64,000 bases of DNA, taken from Bradyrhizobium sp. in8p8 (GTDB lineage Bacteria; Pseudomonadota; Alphaproteobacteria; Rhizobiales; Xanthobacteraceae). This document shows positions 53,762 through 64,000 of the stretch, piece after piece. Made by a program: the position numbers and the translations under genes. The DNA lies in contig NZ_AUGD01000010.1 of assembly GCF_000426845.1 (NCBI RefSeq), positions 124,001-188,000 on the forward strand, given 5' to 3'. Within the stretch, counting starts at the first letter, position 1. Every line of letters starts with the position of its first letter. The notes beneath the pieces are model-generated. The model was not told where the DNA came from, ran no database searches, and saw only the letters and a list, made by a program, of their open reading frames with translations.

Positions 53762-55123
53762 ATGCAGGTCACAGAAACCCTCTCGGAAGGCTTGAAGCAC
53801 GAGTTCAAGATCAGCGTTCCCGCGTCTGATCTCGATGCCAAGGCCGGCGCCAAGCTCGTCGACCTCAAGGACAAGGTCCGGATCAACGGCTTCCGTCCGG
53901 GCAAGGTGCCCGTGGCGCACCTGAAGAAGGTCTATGGCCGCTCCGTGATGGCCGAAACCATCGACCAGACCATCCGCGACACCAACACGCAGCTCTTCTC
54001 CGAACGCGGCTTCCGCCTCGCGACCGAGCCGAAGATCACCATGCCGACGGAGCAGAAGGACGTCGAGGAGCTGCTGAGCGGCAAGACCGATCTGACCTAC
54101 ACCGTCGCCATCGAGGTGGTGCCGGCGATCGCACTCGCCGACTTCAAGAGCTTCCAGGTCGAGAAGCCTGTCGCCGATGTCACCGACGCCGATGTCGACG
54201 ACGCGATCAAGCGCATCGCCGATTCCAACCGCACCTACGCCGCCAAGGGCGAGGGCGCCAAGGCGGAGTCGGGCGACCGCGTCACCATCAACTTCAAGGG
54301 CAGCATCAACGGCGAAGTCTTCGAGGGTGGCACCGGCGAGGGCATCCAGGTCGTGATCGGCTCCAACACCTTCATCCCGGGCTTCGAGGAGCAGCTCATC
54401 GGGATCGGCGCCAACGAGACGCGCACGCTGAAAGTGTCGTTCCCGAAGAACTACATGAACGAGAAGCTGGCCGGCCAGCCGGCGGAGTTCGAGACCACCG
54501 CGACCCTGATCGAGGCGCCGCAGGATCTGGCGATCAACGACGAGTTCGCCAAGTCGCTCGGCCTGGAATCGCTGGACAAGCTGAAGGAAGCCGCGCGCGA
54601 GCGGCTGACCGCCGAGTTCGCGACCGCGACGCGCCAGCGGGTCAAGCGCGCGCTGCTGGACCGCCTGGACGAGGCGCATCGCTTCGAGGCGCCGCCTTCG
54701 CTGGTCGATGAGGAGTTCAATCTGATGTGGAACTCGGTCAAGGCCGAGATGGACTCCGCCGGCAAGACCTTTGCCGACGAGGACACCACCGAGGACAAGG
54801 CGAAGGAAGAGTATCGCAAGATCGCGGACCGCCGCGTGCGGCTCGGTCTCGTGCTCTCCGAGATCGGCGAGAAGAACAAGATCACCGTGACCGACGACGA
54901 GGTCGGCCGCGCCGTGATCGAGCGCGCGCGCTCGATGCCCGGCCGCGAGAAGGAGGTCTGGGACTTCTACCGCAACAATGCCCAGGCGCTGGCCCAGCTT
55001 CGTGCACCCATCTACGAGGACAAGGTCGTCGACTTCATCCTGGAGCTCGCCAACGTGACCGAGAAGAAGGTCTCGCGTGAGGACCTCTACAAGGACGACG
55101 ACGCGGAAAAGACCGCAGCCTGA
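53762..55123 (+). CDS. tig: trigger factor
   Basis: Ribosome-associated peptidyl-prolyl isomerase chaperone. The Met at 53762 (453 aa) fits the family N-terminus MQVTETLSEGLKHEF. The ribosome-binding loop is GFRPGKVPVAHLKK (about 42-55), the FKBP-like domain includes GDRVTINFKGSINGEVFEGG (about 176-195), and the C-terminal helical domain has the acidic end. Tandem with clpP and clpX downstream, a conserved order. A terminator lies between tig and clpP. Confidence 0.96.
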   Translation: MQVTETLSEGLKHEFKISVPASDLDAKAGAKLVDLKDKVRINGFRPGKVPVAHLKKVYGRSVMAETIDQTIRDTNTQLFSERGFRLATEPKITMPTEQKDVEELLSGKTDLTYTVAIEVVPAIALADFKSFQVEKPVADVTDADVDDAIKRIADSNRTYAAKGEGAKAESGDRVTINFKGSINGEVFEGGTGEGIQVVIGSNTFIPGFEEQLIGIGANETRTLKVSFPKNYMNEKLAGQPAEFETTATLIEAPQDLAINDEFAKSLGLESLDKLKEAARERLTAEFATATRQRVKRALLDRLDEAHRFEAPPSLVDEEFNLMWNSVKAEMDSAGKTFADEDTTEDKAKEEYRKIADRRVRLGLVLSEIGEKNKITVTDDEVGRAVIERARSMPGREKEVWDFYRNNAQALAQLRAPIYEDKVVDFILELANVTEKKVSREDLYKDDDAEKTAA

Positions 55124-55163
55124 GGGTTTGAGATAGCCCGCCATTAAGGATGATCAGCGAAGG

Positions 55164-55198
55164 GGCCCAGCTGGCCAGATGGCCGGCTGGGCCTCTTT
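55164..55198 (+). terminator. hairpin terminator after tig
   Basis: GGCCCAGCTGGCC (55164-55176) pairs with GGCCGGCTGGGCC (55181-55193) around AGAT, 13 bp with one wobble, followed by TCTTTGT. The T-run is short, so readthrough into clpP is possible. Confidence 0.65.
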
Positions 55199-55402
55199 GT
55201 GCGAATCAGCTTCAACTGCCCTGTCGGATTAAGCCTTAATGCGCTCCGCACTTGTCAGGCGCGAATTGGGCTATATCTGTCGGTACGCCTTCTACCTCTA
55301 CCAAGTTCCTGCATCACAGGACGTCCATCCGCCCTTCCGGCAGAACCAGCACAACTGGCAGCCAGTCCCGGCGATGTCCGTCTCCGAAACCCTAGGTGAC
55401 TC

Positions 55403-56038
55403 ATGCGCGATCCGGTTGAAACCTACATGAACCTCGTGCCCATGGTGGTCGAGCAGACCAACCGTGGCGAGCGCGCCTACGACATTTTCTCGCGCCTGCT
55501 GAAAGAGCGCATCATCTTCGTGACCGGCCCCGTCGAGGACGGCATGTCGACGCTGATCGTCGCGCAGCTCTTGTTCCTTGAGGCGGAAAATCCGAAGAAG
55601 GAAATCTCGATGTACATCAACTCGCCGGGCGGCGTGGTGACGTCGGGCCTTGCGATCTACGACACCATGCAGTTCATCCGCCCACCGGTCTCGACGCTCT
55701 GCACCGGCCAAGCGGCTTCGATGGGCTCGCTGCTGCTCGCCGCCGGCGAGAAGGACATGCGCTTCTCCCTGCCGAATGCGCGGATCATGGTGCATCAGCC
55801 CTCGGGCGGGTTCCAAGGCCAGGCCACGGACATCATGCTGCACGCCCAGGAAATTCTGAATCTGAAGAAGCGGCTCAACGAGATCTACGTGAAGCACACC
55901 GGTCAGACCTACAAGTCGATCGAGGATGCGCTGGAACGAGACAAGTTCCTGACCGCGAACGATGCCAAGGAGTTCGGCTTGGTCGACAGGGTGATCGACA
56001 AGCGCGCCGAGGAGCCGGCGGCGACGAAATCCCCGTAG
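55403..56038 (+). CDS. clpP: ATP-dependent Clp protease proteolytic subunit
   Basis: Serine protease forming the tetradecameric barrel that works with ClpX or ClpA. The Met at 55403 gives 211 aa. The catalytic serine S106 is in GQAASMGSLLL and H131 is in MVHQPSGG; an Asp follows near residue 180. The Pro/Arg-rich first residues (MRDPVETYMNLVPMVVEQ) resemble the processed propeptide of other ClpPs. Gap of about 446 bases before clpX. Confidence 0.97.
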   Translation: MRDPVETYMNLVPMVVEQTNRGERAYDIFSRLLKERIIFVTGPVEDGMSTLIVAQLLFLEAENPKKEISMYINSPGGVVTSGLAIYDTMQFIRPPVSTLCTGQAASMGSLLLAAGEKDMRFSLPNARIMVHQPSGGFQGQATDIMLHAQEILNLKKRLNEIYVKHTGQTYKSIEDALERDKFLTANDAKEFGLVDRVIDKRAEEPAATKSP

Positions 56039-56484
56039 CACTACTGGGGCGTCACGACGATCTCTCAGGTTGCCGTGGACCCGTCAGGGCGGTGTTCACG
56101 TTAGGTCGCTTGCGCGCGTCGCAAAATGCGGTTTTGCGCCCCGCGGCAAGCGGAAAGTTCCGCTTTCGTGCTTGTTTTTCGTGGCAATCCAGCAACGCCG
56201 GGGTGATTTCGATCACTTCGCCCGTGCCAAGACCGGAAATCACGGTATTGTCACGGGTAGCCGGCGAACCCCGATTAGCGAATTCTTGATAGTCGGGTGA
56301 CAGCATGGTTGGCTACGACTGATCGGCTATGATCGCGGGAGAATCGAGTGACCGTGATTCGCACGGTGTAGTAAGCGTAGGTCTTTTTTGGTACGGAATT
56401 TGCTCTACTTAAGCTTCATGCCGGCCATCGTGTCGGAATGGGGCGATCGAGCGGAACGGGATCGAACCGCGGACGGAGACATGA
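56039..56484. other. 446-base gap between clpP and clpX
   Basis: No gene with a credible start is present. AT-richer sequence around 56270-56420 is likely to hold the clpX promoter. CTTGATAGTC near 56284 resembles a -35 of a heat-shock-type promoter but no convincing -10 lies at the right distance. Confidence 0.45.
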
Positions 56485-57756
<1,272 letters not shown>

Positions 57757-58079
57757 TCTGGCGGCGCTGGAATGCGCCAATTGCCTTGCCAAAATGGGCT
57801 GCGGAACTGAATCTCCGCAGCCGGTGTTGCGTCGCTTGTCGCGTTGCGTAAGCGCCTGATGGCGCGCGTTTTTCAATGACTTGACACCCCCCGGGTCGAT
57901 AGCCACCTAATGTCGGCGGCGAGCGAAAATTCTCTTCAAGATTCGCCTCAGTTCCGTTCCGGCAAGCCGGTCCAACCCGCAAACGGACCGACCGGTTCTG
58001 CGGATCACCTCGGCACCTTGTGGCGGTTGCGCATGATCAGCGGGCTGCGTGCGAGGGGGCAAAGCAAAAGGAAAAGGCC
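57757..58079. other. 323-base gap between clpX and lon
   Basis: Contains a perfect 9-bp hairpin GGCTGCGGA/TCCGCAGCC at 57797-57822 with no T-run, then a promoter-like element at 57881-57911. No gene is supported. Confidence 0.5.
57881..57911 (+). promoter_or_regulatory. candidate promoter of lon
   Basis: CTTGACA starts at 57880 with a -35-like TTGACA (57881-57886), and CACCTAAT follows at about 17-19 bases. The -35 also fits the CTTG core of alphaproteobacterial heat-shock (RpoH) promoters, plausible because lon is often heat-induced. Transcript evidence is lacking. Confidence 0.35.
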
Positions 58080-60503
<2,424 letters not shown>

Positions 60504-60528
60504 GATCGAAGCTCGGAACAATGATAAG

Positions 60529-60556
60529 ACGGCGCCTTCGGGCGCCGTTTTTGTTT
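60529..60556 (+). terminator. intrinsic terminator of lon
   Basis: ACGGCGCC (60529-60536) pairs perfectly with GGCGCCGT (60541-60548) around TTCG, then TTTTTGTTT. About 25 bases after the lon stop. Confidence 0.88.
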
Positions 60557-60573
60557 GGGTAAGGGAGGAGGCA

Positions 60574-60978
60574 ATGCACATCGACGGCCAATGCCATTGC
60601 GGGAAGATCACGTATGAGGCCGAGATCGATCCGGAGCAGGTCTCGGTGTGCCATTGCACCGATTGCCAGGCGTTGACCGGCTCGCCGTTCCGCGTGACCG
60701 CGATCTGTGCCAAGGCCGACGTGAAGCTGACCGCCGGCACGCCCAAGGTCTACGGCAAGCGCGGCGACAACGGCCGGATGCGCTTCCAGCATTTTTGCGG
60801 CGAGTGCGGTTCCCCGCTGTTCACCAGCGGCGAGGGCGGCGAGGCCGACGATTGGGGCATCCGCTGGGGCAGCATCCGTCAGCGTGACCAATTGCGCCCC
60901 GTCAGGCAGATCTGGTGCCAGTCGGCTGCGGTGTGGATCGACGCCGTGCCGTTGCTGCCGGGCAGGCCGCAGGATTGA
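60574..60978 (+). CDS. GFA-family (glutathione-dependent formaldehyde-activating/CENP-V) protein
   Basis: Zinc-binding protein of 134 aa. Cysteine pairs are visible in GQCHCGKITYEAE (near 7-9), CHCTDCQALTG (near 27-32) and FCGECGSPLF (near 69-75), the conserved GFA arrangement. In characterised members the domain joins glutathione and formaldehyde, but many homologues have no proven activity. It starts with GGGAGG upstream. Downstream lies tRNA-Val on the opposite strand. Confidence 0.82.
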   Translation: MHIDGQCHCGKITYEAEIDPEQVSVCHCTDCQALTGSPFRVTAICAKADVKLTAGTPKVYGKRGDNGRMRFQHFCGECGSPLFTSGEGGEADDWGIRWGSIRQRDQLRPVRQIWCQSAAVWIDAVPLLPGRPQD

Positions 60979-61088
60979 GGCGCTTGTGAAAAGCCCACCT
61001 TCGCCAAACGGCTGGGGCATGGCAGTCTTCGCCAGCTTTGCACCAATGAGCGTCCCGGCTGGCATGCCCAGCCGTAGCAGGCGAAGGC

Positions 61089-61165
61089 TGGTGGGCGGTC
61101 ACGGATTCGAACCGCGGACCCTCTCGGTGTAAACGAGATGCTCTAACCAGCTGAGCTAACCGCCC
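61089..61165 (-). tRNA. tRNA-Val (anticodon UAC)
   Basis: On the minus strand: acceptor GGGCGGT pairs with ACCGCCC, followed by A and encoded CCA. The anticodon stem TCTCG/CGAGA encloses TTTACAC, anticodon TAC. The T arm CGCGG-TTCGAAT-CCGTG is standard. Confidence 0.96.
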
Positions 61166-61292
61166 CAAGCGCCCTCTTTAGCTCTCCGGCGGGGGGAGGA
61201 GCAAGGGGCGGCAACGCGCAGATCCGGCTCATTTGACCGCTTTGCTGGCCTCCAACGTGATATCACCGCCGGGAAAGTGATTGAGGAAGCCG

Positions 61293-62153
61293 ATGCAACA
61301 GCCCAGCGGACACGAGCAGAACGCCGACCAGATCGCCTATTGGAACGGCCCGAGCGGACAGCGCTGGGCCGATCGCCATACAGCGCAGGAGAGCCTGCTT
61401 GGCCCCATTGCCGGCGTGCTGATCGAGCGCGCGAGGCCGAAGCCGGGTGAGCGCGTCCTCGATGTCGGTTGCGGCTCCGGCGCGACGACCTTCGCCTTCG
61501 CGAAGGCGGTGGCACCCGACGGATTCGCGCTCGGCCTCGATGTGTCCGAACCGATGCTGGCGCAGGCGCGCGCGCTTGCGCCAAAGGGCCTGCCGCTCGA
61601 CTTCGTGCTGGCGGATGCGACGGTGTATCCGTTCGAGCCGGCGAGCTTCGATCTGCTCGCCTCGCGCTTCGGCGTGATGTTCTTCGCCGATCCCATCGCG
61701 TCCTTCACCAATCTGCGTCGCGCACTGAAGCCGTCCGGGCGCCTCGCGTTTGCCTGCTGGCGCGAGCCGAAGGAGAACCCGTGGATGATGGCGCCGCTGA
61801 TGGCGGTCTACAAGCATGTGCCGAAAATGCCGCCGGTTGGTCCCGAAGAGCCGGGCCCGTTCGCCTTCGCATCGGAGGAGCGCGTGATGCGCATCCTTAA
61901 AGGCGCGGGCTTCGTGGATGTGGCAATGGAGCCGCGCAATCTTCCGATGGATATCGCGATCGGCGACGGGCTCGATGCCGCCGTGGACGGCTCGCTGCAG
62001 ATCGGCCCCGCCAGCCGCGCGCTTCAGGGCCATCCGCCGGAGACCTACGAGGCCGCCAAGGCCTCGATCCGCGAGACGCTCGCGCCGTTCCTGAAGGACC
62101 GGTCGGTTGAGTTGCAGGGTGCGATCTGGATCGTGACGGCGAAGGCCGCGTAG
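61293..62153 (+). CDS. class I SAM-dependent methyltransferase
   Basis: The Met at 61293 has GAGGA upstream and gives 286 aa. The SAM-binding core shows VLDVGCGSGATTFAFA (about 55-70), GLDVSEPMLAQAR, LADATVYPF and FGVMFFADP. The N-terminus QIAYWNGPSGQRWADRH is a typical lead-in for UbiE/COQ5-type small-molecule methyltransferases. The substrate is unknown. Confidence 0.88.
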   Translation: MQQPSGHEQNADQIAYWNGPSGQRWADRHTAQESLLGPIAGVLIERARPKPGERVLDVGCGSGATTFAFAKAVAPDGFALGLDVSEPMLAQARALAPKGLPLDFVLADATVYPFEPASFDLLASRFGVMFFADPIASFTNLRRALKPSGRLAFACWREPKENPWMMAPLMAVYKHVPKMPPVGPEEPGPFAFASEERVMRILKGAGFVDVAMEPRNLPMDIAIGDGLDAAVDGSLQIGPASRALQGHPPETYEAAKASIRETLAPFLKDRSVELQGAIWIVTAKAA

Positions 62154-62171
62154 GACACGGCGCTCTCTCCG

Positions 62172-62295
62172 CGTCATTGCGTGGAGCACTTGCGACGAAG
62201 CAATCCAGACTGTCTCTGCGGAGGCAGTCTGGATTGCTTCGCGGAGCCTGTCATCGGGCCGGGCTTCGCCCGGACCCGTTGGCTCGCGATGACAG
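62172..62295. repeat. composite palindromic repeat between methyltransferase and CDF gene
   Basis: The left part CGTCATTGCGTGGAGC with GCAATCCAGAC/GTCTGGATTGC closely resembles the element at 9744-9831. Its right end is replaced or interrupted by a second palindrome, CATCGGGCCGGGCTTCGCC to CCGGACCCGTTGGC, before the final GCGATGACAG. It looks like one repeat nested into or fused with another. Confidence 0.6.
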
Positions 62296-62317
62296 CGTGG
62301 AGGCGCCAGCGCGCCCC

Positions 62318-63280
62318 TCACACCACATCATCCGGCGCCAGCGCGCAGCCATTGTCGGGGTGCGTCTCGACCTGAAGCGTGGTGTGGCCGATGCGATAGG
62401 TCGTCTTCAGGATCTGCGCCGTCTCCACCAGGAATGCGTCGCCGCTGCCTGCGGGCATGACGAGATGGCAGGTCAGCGCCGTCTCGGTGGTCGAGATCGG
62501 CCAGACGTGGAGATCGTGGATCCCTGAGACGCCGGGACGCGCGAGCAAAAACGCCCTGATCGCGGCGAGGTCGGTGCCCCTGGGTGCGGCTGCCATCGAC
62601 ATGTCGATGGAGCCCCGCAAGAGGCTCGTCGTGCTCCAGAGGATGGTGGCGCAGATGACGAGGCTGGTGACGGGGTCGAGCCACAGCCAGCCGGTCCAGA
62701 TGATCAGCGCCGCCGAGACCACGACGCCGAGCGAGACCGCGGCGTCCGCGGCCATGTGCAGGTACGCGCCCTCGATGTTGAGGTCGTCCTTGCGGCCGCG
62801 CGCGAACAGCAGGGCGGTAAAACCGTTGATGAGGATGCCGATGCCCGCGACCACCATCACCGTGATGCCCGCAACCGGCTCGGGGTGTTGCAGGCGCAGG
62901 ATCGCCTCCCAGCCGATTGCGCCGGTCGCGACCAGCAGGAAGACCGCATTCGCCAGTGCCGCGAGGATGGTGGAGGCGCGCAGGCCATAGGTGAAGCGGC
63001 CGCTCGGCGCGCGCTTCGCCGCGATCGAGGCGCCCCAGGCCACGACCAGGCCAAGCACGTCGGACAGATTATGGCCGGCGTCCGCCAGCAAAGCGGTGGA
63101 GTTGCCGATATAGCCGTAAGTCGCCTCGGCCACCACCAGCGCGATGTTGAGCGTAATGCCGATCGCGAACGCCTTGCCGAAGCTCGCGGGCGTATGGACG
63201 TGCCCATGAGCTTGGCCATGACCATGCGAATGGCTTGCATGATTATGTTGGTGATGCCCGTGATGGTCGTGATCGGCCAC
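62318..63280 (-). CDS. cation diffusion facilitator metal efflux transporter
   Basis: Zn/Co/Cd-proton antiporter of the ZitB/CzcD class, 320 aa. The N-terminus is histidine-rich (DHDHHGHHQHNHASHSHGH). Six membrane segments are predicted, with the metal site in LLADAGHNLSDVLG (about 65-78) and HMAADAAVSLGVV (about 183-195), followed by the cytoplasmic domain with HDLHVWPIST and ALTCHLVMP. It lies 2 bases after the RND permease stop, so the two form a metal-efflux operon. Confidence 0.92.
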   Translation of the reverse strand: MADHDHHGHHQHNHASHSHGHGQAHGHVHTPASFGKAFAIGITLNIALVVAEATYGYIGNSTALLADAGHNLSDVLGLVVAWGASIAAKRAPSGRFTYGLRASTILAALANAVFLLVATGAIGWEAILRLQHPEPVAGITVMVVAGIGILINGFTALLFARGRKDDLNIEGAYLHMAADAAVSLGVVVSAALIIWTGWLWLDPVTSLVICATILWSTTSLLRGSIDMSMAAAPRGTDLAAIRAFLLARPGVSGIHDLHVWPISTTETALTCHLVMPAGSGDAFLVETAQILKTTYRIGHTTLQVETHPDNGCALAPDDVV

Positions 63281-63282
63281 CT

Positions 63283-64000
63283 CTAGCGCTCCGCGGATGC
63301 TGCCAAATCAGGCGCCATTGTAGGCGTTTCGCCTGCGACGTCACGGCGGAACAGCACGTAGAGCGCCGGAAGCACCAGGAGCGTCAGCACAGTCGATGAG
63401 ATGATGCCGCCGATCACCACGGTCGCGAGCGGCCGCTGCACCTCGGCGCCGGCGCCGGTGGCGAGCGCCATCGGCACGAAGCCGAGGGAGGCCACGAGAG
63501 CGGTCATCAGCACCGGCCGCAACCGCGTCAGCGCGCCCTCGCGCACGGCATCCACGACGGACCGCCCCTCGCCGCGCAGCCGCTCGATGAAGGCGATGAT
63601 GACGAGGCCGTTGAGCACGGCGACACCCGACAGTGCGATGAAGCCGACCCCGGCGCTGATGGACAAGGGAATGTCGCGCAGCAGGAGTGCGGCGACACCA
63701 CCCGTCAGTGCCAGCGGTACGCCGGAGAACACCAGCGCCGCATCCGCCGCCGACCCCATGCCCATGAATAGCAGCAGGAACACCAGCAACAAGGCCACCG
63801 GCACGACGATCGCCAGTCGCTTGGTCGCGGAGACAAGCTGCTCGAACTGTCCGCCCCAGCCGATGAAGTAGCCCGGCGGCAGCTTGACCTTCTCGGCCAC
63901 GGCCGCCTCGGCCTCGGCGACGAAGGAGCCGAGATCGCGGGCACGGACATTGGCGGTCACGACGATGCGCCGTTTGCCGTTCTCTCGGCTGATCTGGTTG
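63283..64000 (-). CDS. RND heavy-metal efflux permease (CzcA/CusA-type), C-terminal part cut by the window edge
   Basis: The frame is open to the right edge; the apparent start at 63960 is internal, since the upstream frame continues with NQISRENGKRRIVV, typical of CzcA/CusA. The visible ~240 residues contain GGQFEQLVSATKRL, four to five membrane segments and the motif DAVREGALTRLRPVLMTALVASLGFVPMAL with ATVVIGGIISSTVLTLLVLPALY. Trimeric inner-membrane pump component exporting divalent or monovalent cations with a CusB/CzcB-type partner. The downstream CDF transporter is on the same transcript. Confidence 0.92.
   Translation of the reverse strand, partial: NQISRENGKRRIVVTANVRARDLGSFVAEAEAAVAEKVKLPPGYFIGWGGQFEQLVSATKRLAIVVPVALLLVFLLLFMGMGSAADAALVFSGVPLALTGGVAALLLRDIPLSISAGVGFIALSGVAVLNGLVIIAFIERLRGEGRSVVDAVREGALTRLRPVLMTALVASLGFVPMALATGAGAEVQRPLATVVIGGIISSTVLTLLVLPALYVLFRRDVAGETPTMAPDLAASAER

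Noticed and set aside
56284..56330. Heat-shock promoter before clpX
   Set aside because: CTTGAT is present but no acceptable -10 element lies at the required spacing.

Overview
The window looks like chromosomal core sequence from a Bradyrhizobium-type alphaproteobacterium (order Hyphomicrobiales). The evidence is GC-rich coding sequence, a GcrA cell-cycle regulator, a Bradyrhizobium-style porin, the gene order glyA-nrdR-ribD-ribE-ribH-nusB-thiL and plsX-fabH-ihfA-merR, a glnB-glnA pair with a sigma-54 promoter, and many short palindromic intergenic repeats of a type common in Bradyrhizobium and Rhodopseudomonas. I see no prophage, insertion sequence, CRISPR array or integrated element. Both ends cut a gene: an autotransporter barrel on the left and an RND metal-efflux permease on the right.

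Layout. 1-1.3 kb: autotransporter tail and two small paired proteins. 1.3-7.3 kb: one-carbon, riboflavin and thiamine block (glyA, nrdR, ribD, ribE, ribH, nusB, thiL), mostly overlapping or tightly spaced. 7.5-9.7 kb: proton-pumping pyrophosphatase. 9.8-16.4 kb: orphan TctC-type binding protein, BamE-like lipoprotein, cytochrome bc1 chaperone, DUF177, plsX-fabH, ihfA, a MerR regulator, tRNA-Pro. 16.4-27.6 kb: accessory stretch with an SDR, an alpha/beta-hydrolase fold protein facing a MarR regulator, a major porin, GcrA, an acetamidase-like protein, and a run of DUF218, DUF169 and trans-enoyl-reductase-like genes.

27.6-36.8 kb: an exopolysaccharide locus with a polymerase/ligase-like membrane protein, undecaprenyl-phosphate sugar transferase, GT4 glycosyltransferase, Wzz/Wzc-like copolymerase, FemAB-like acyltransferase and a polysaccharide-deacetylase fold protein. 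Two of these have visibly lost the residues needed for their usual chemistry (Walker A lysine; the Asp-His-His metal site). This is the most unusual part of the window.

36.8-48 kb: heme A synthase, metY, CoA-binding and enoyl-CoA-hydratase-like proteins, rplM-rpsI, a diguanylate cyclase, an AI-2E family membrane protein and a glutamine-amidotransferase-type hydrolase. 48-53.5 kb: glnA-glnB nitrogen control, NAD(P)HX repair, a copper-less multicopper-oxidase-like protein and tRNA-Leu. 53.7-60.6 kb: the protein quality-control set tig-clpP-clpX-lon. 60.6-64 kb: a GFA-family protein, tRNA-Val, a methyltransferase and a metal-efflux pair (CDF transporter and RND permease).

I do not see a complete undescribed system. 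The best leads are the exopolysaccharide locus with two pseudoenzymes, two further fold-without-active-site proteins, a candidate small RNA after the porin, a structured leader before glyA, and a mosaic family of palindromic repeats. Functions rest on motif reading only; no database search was possible.
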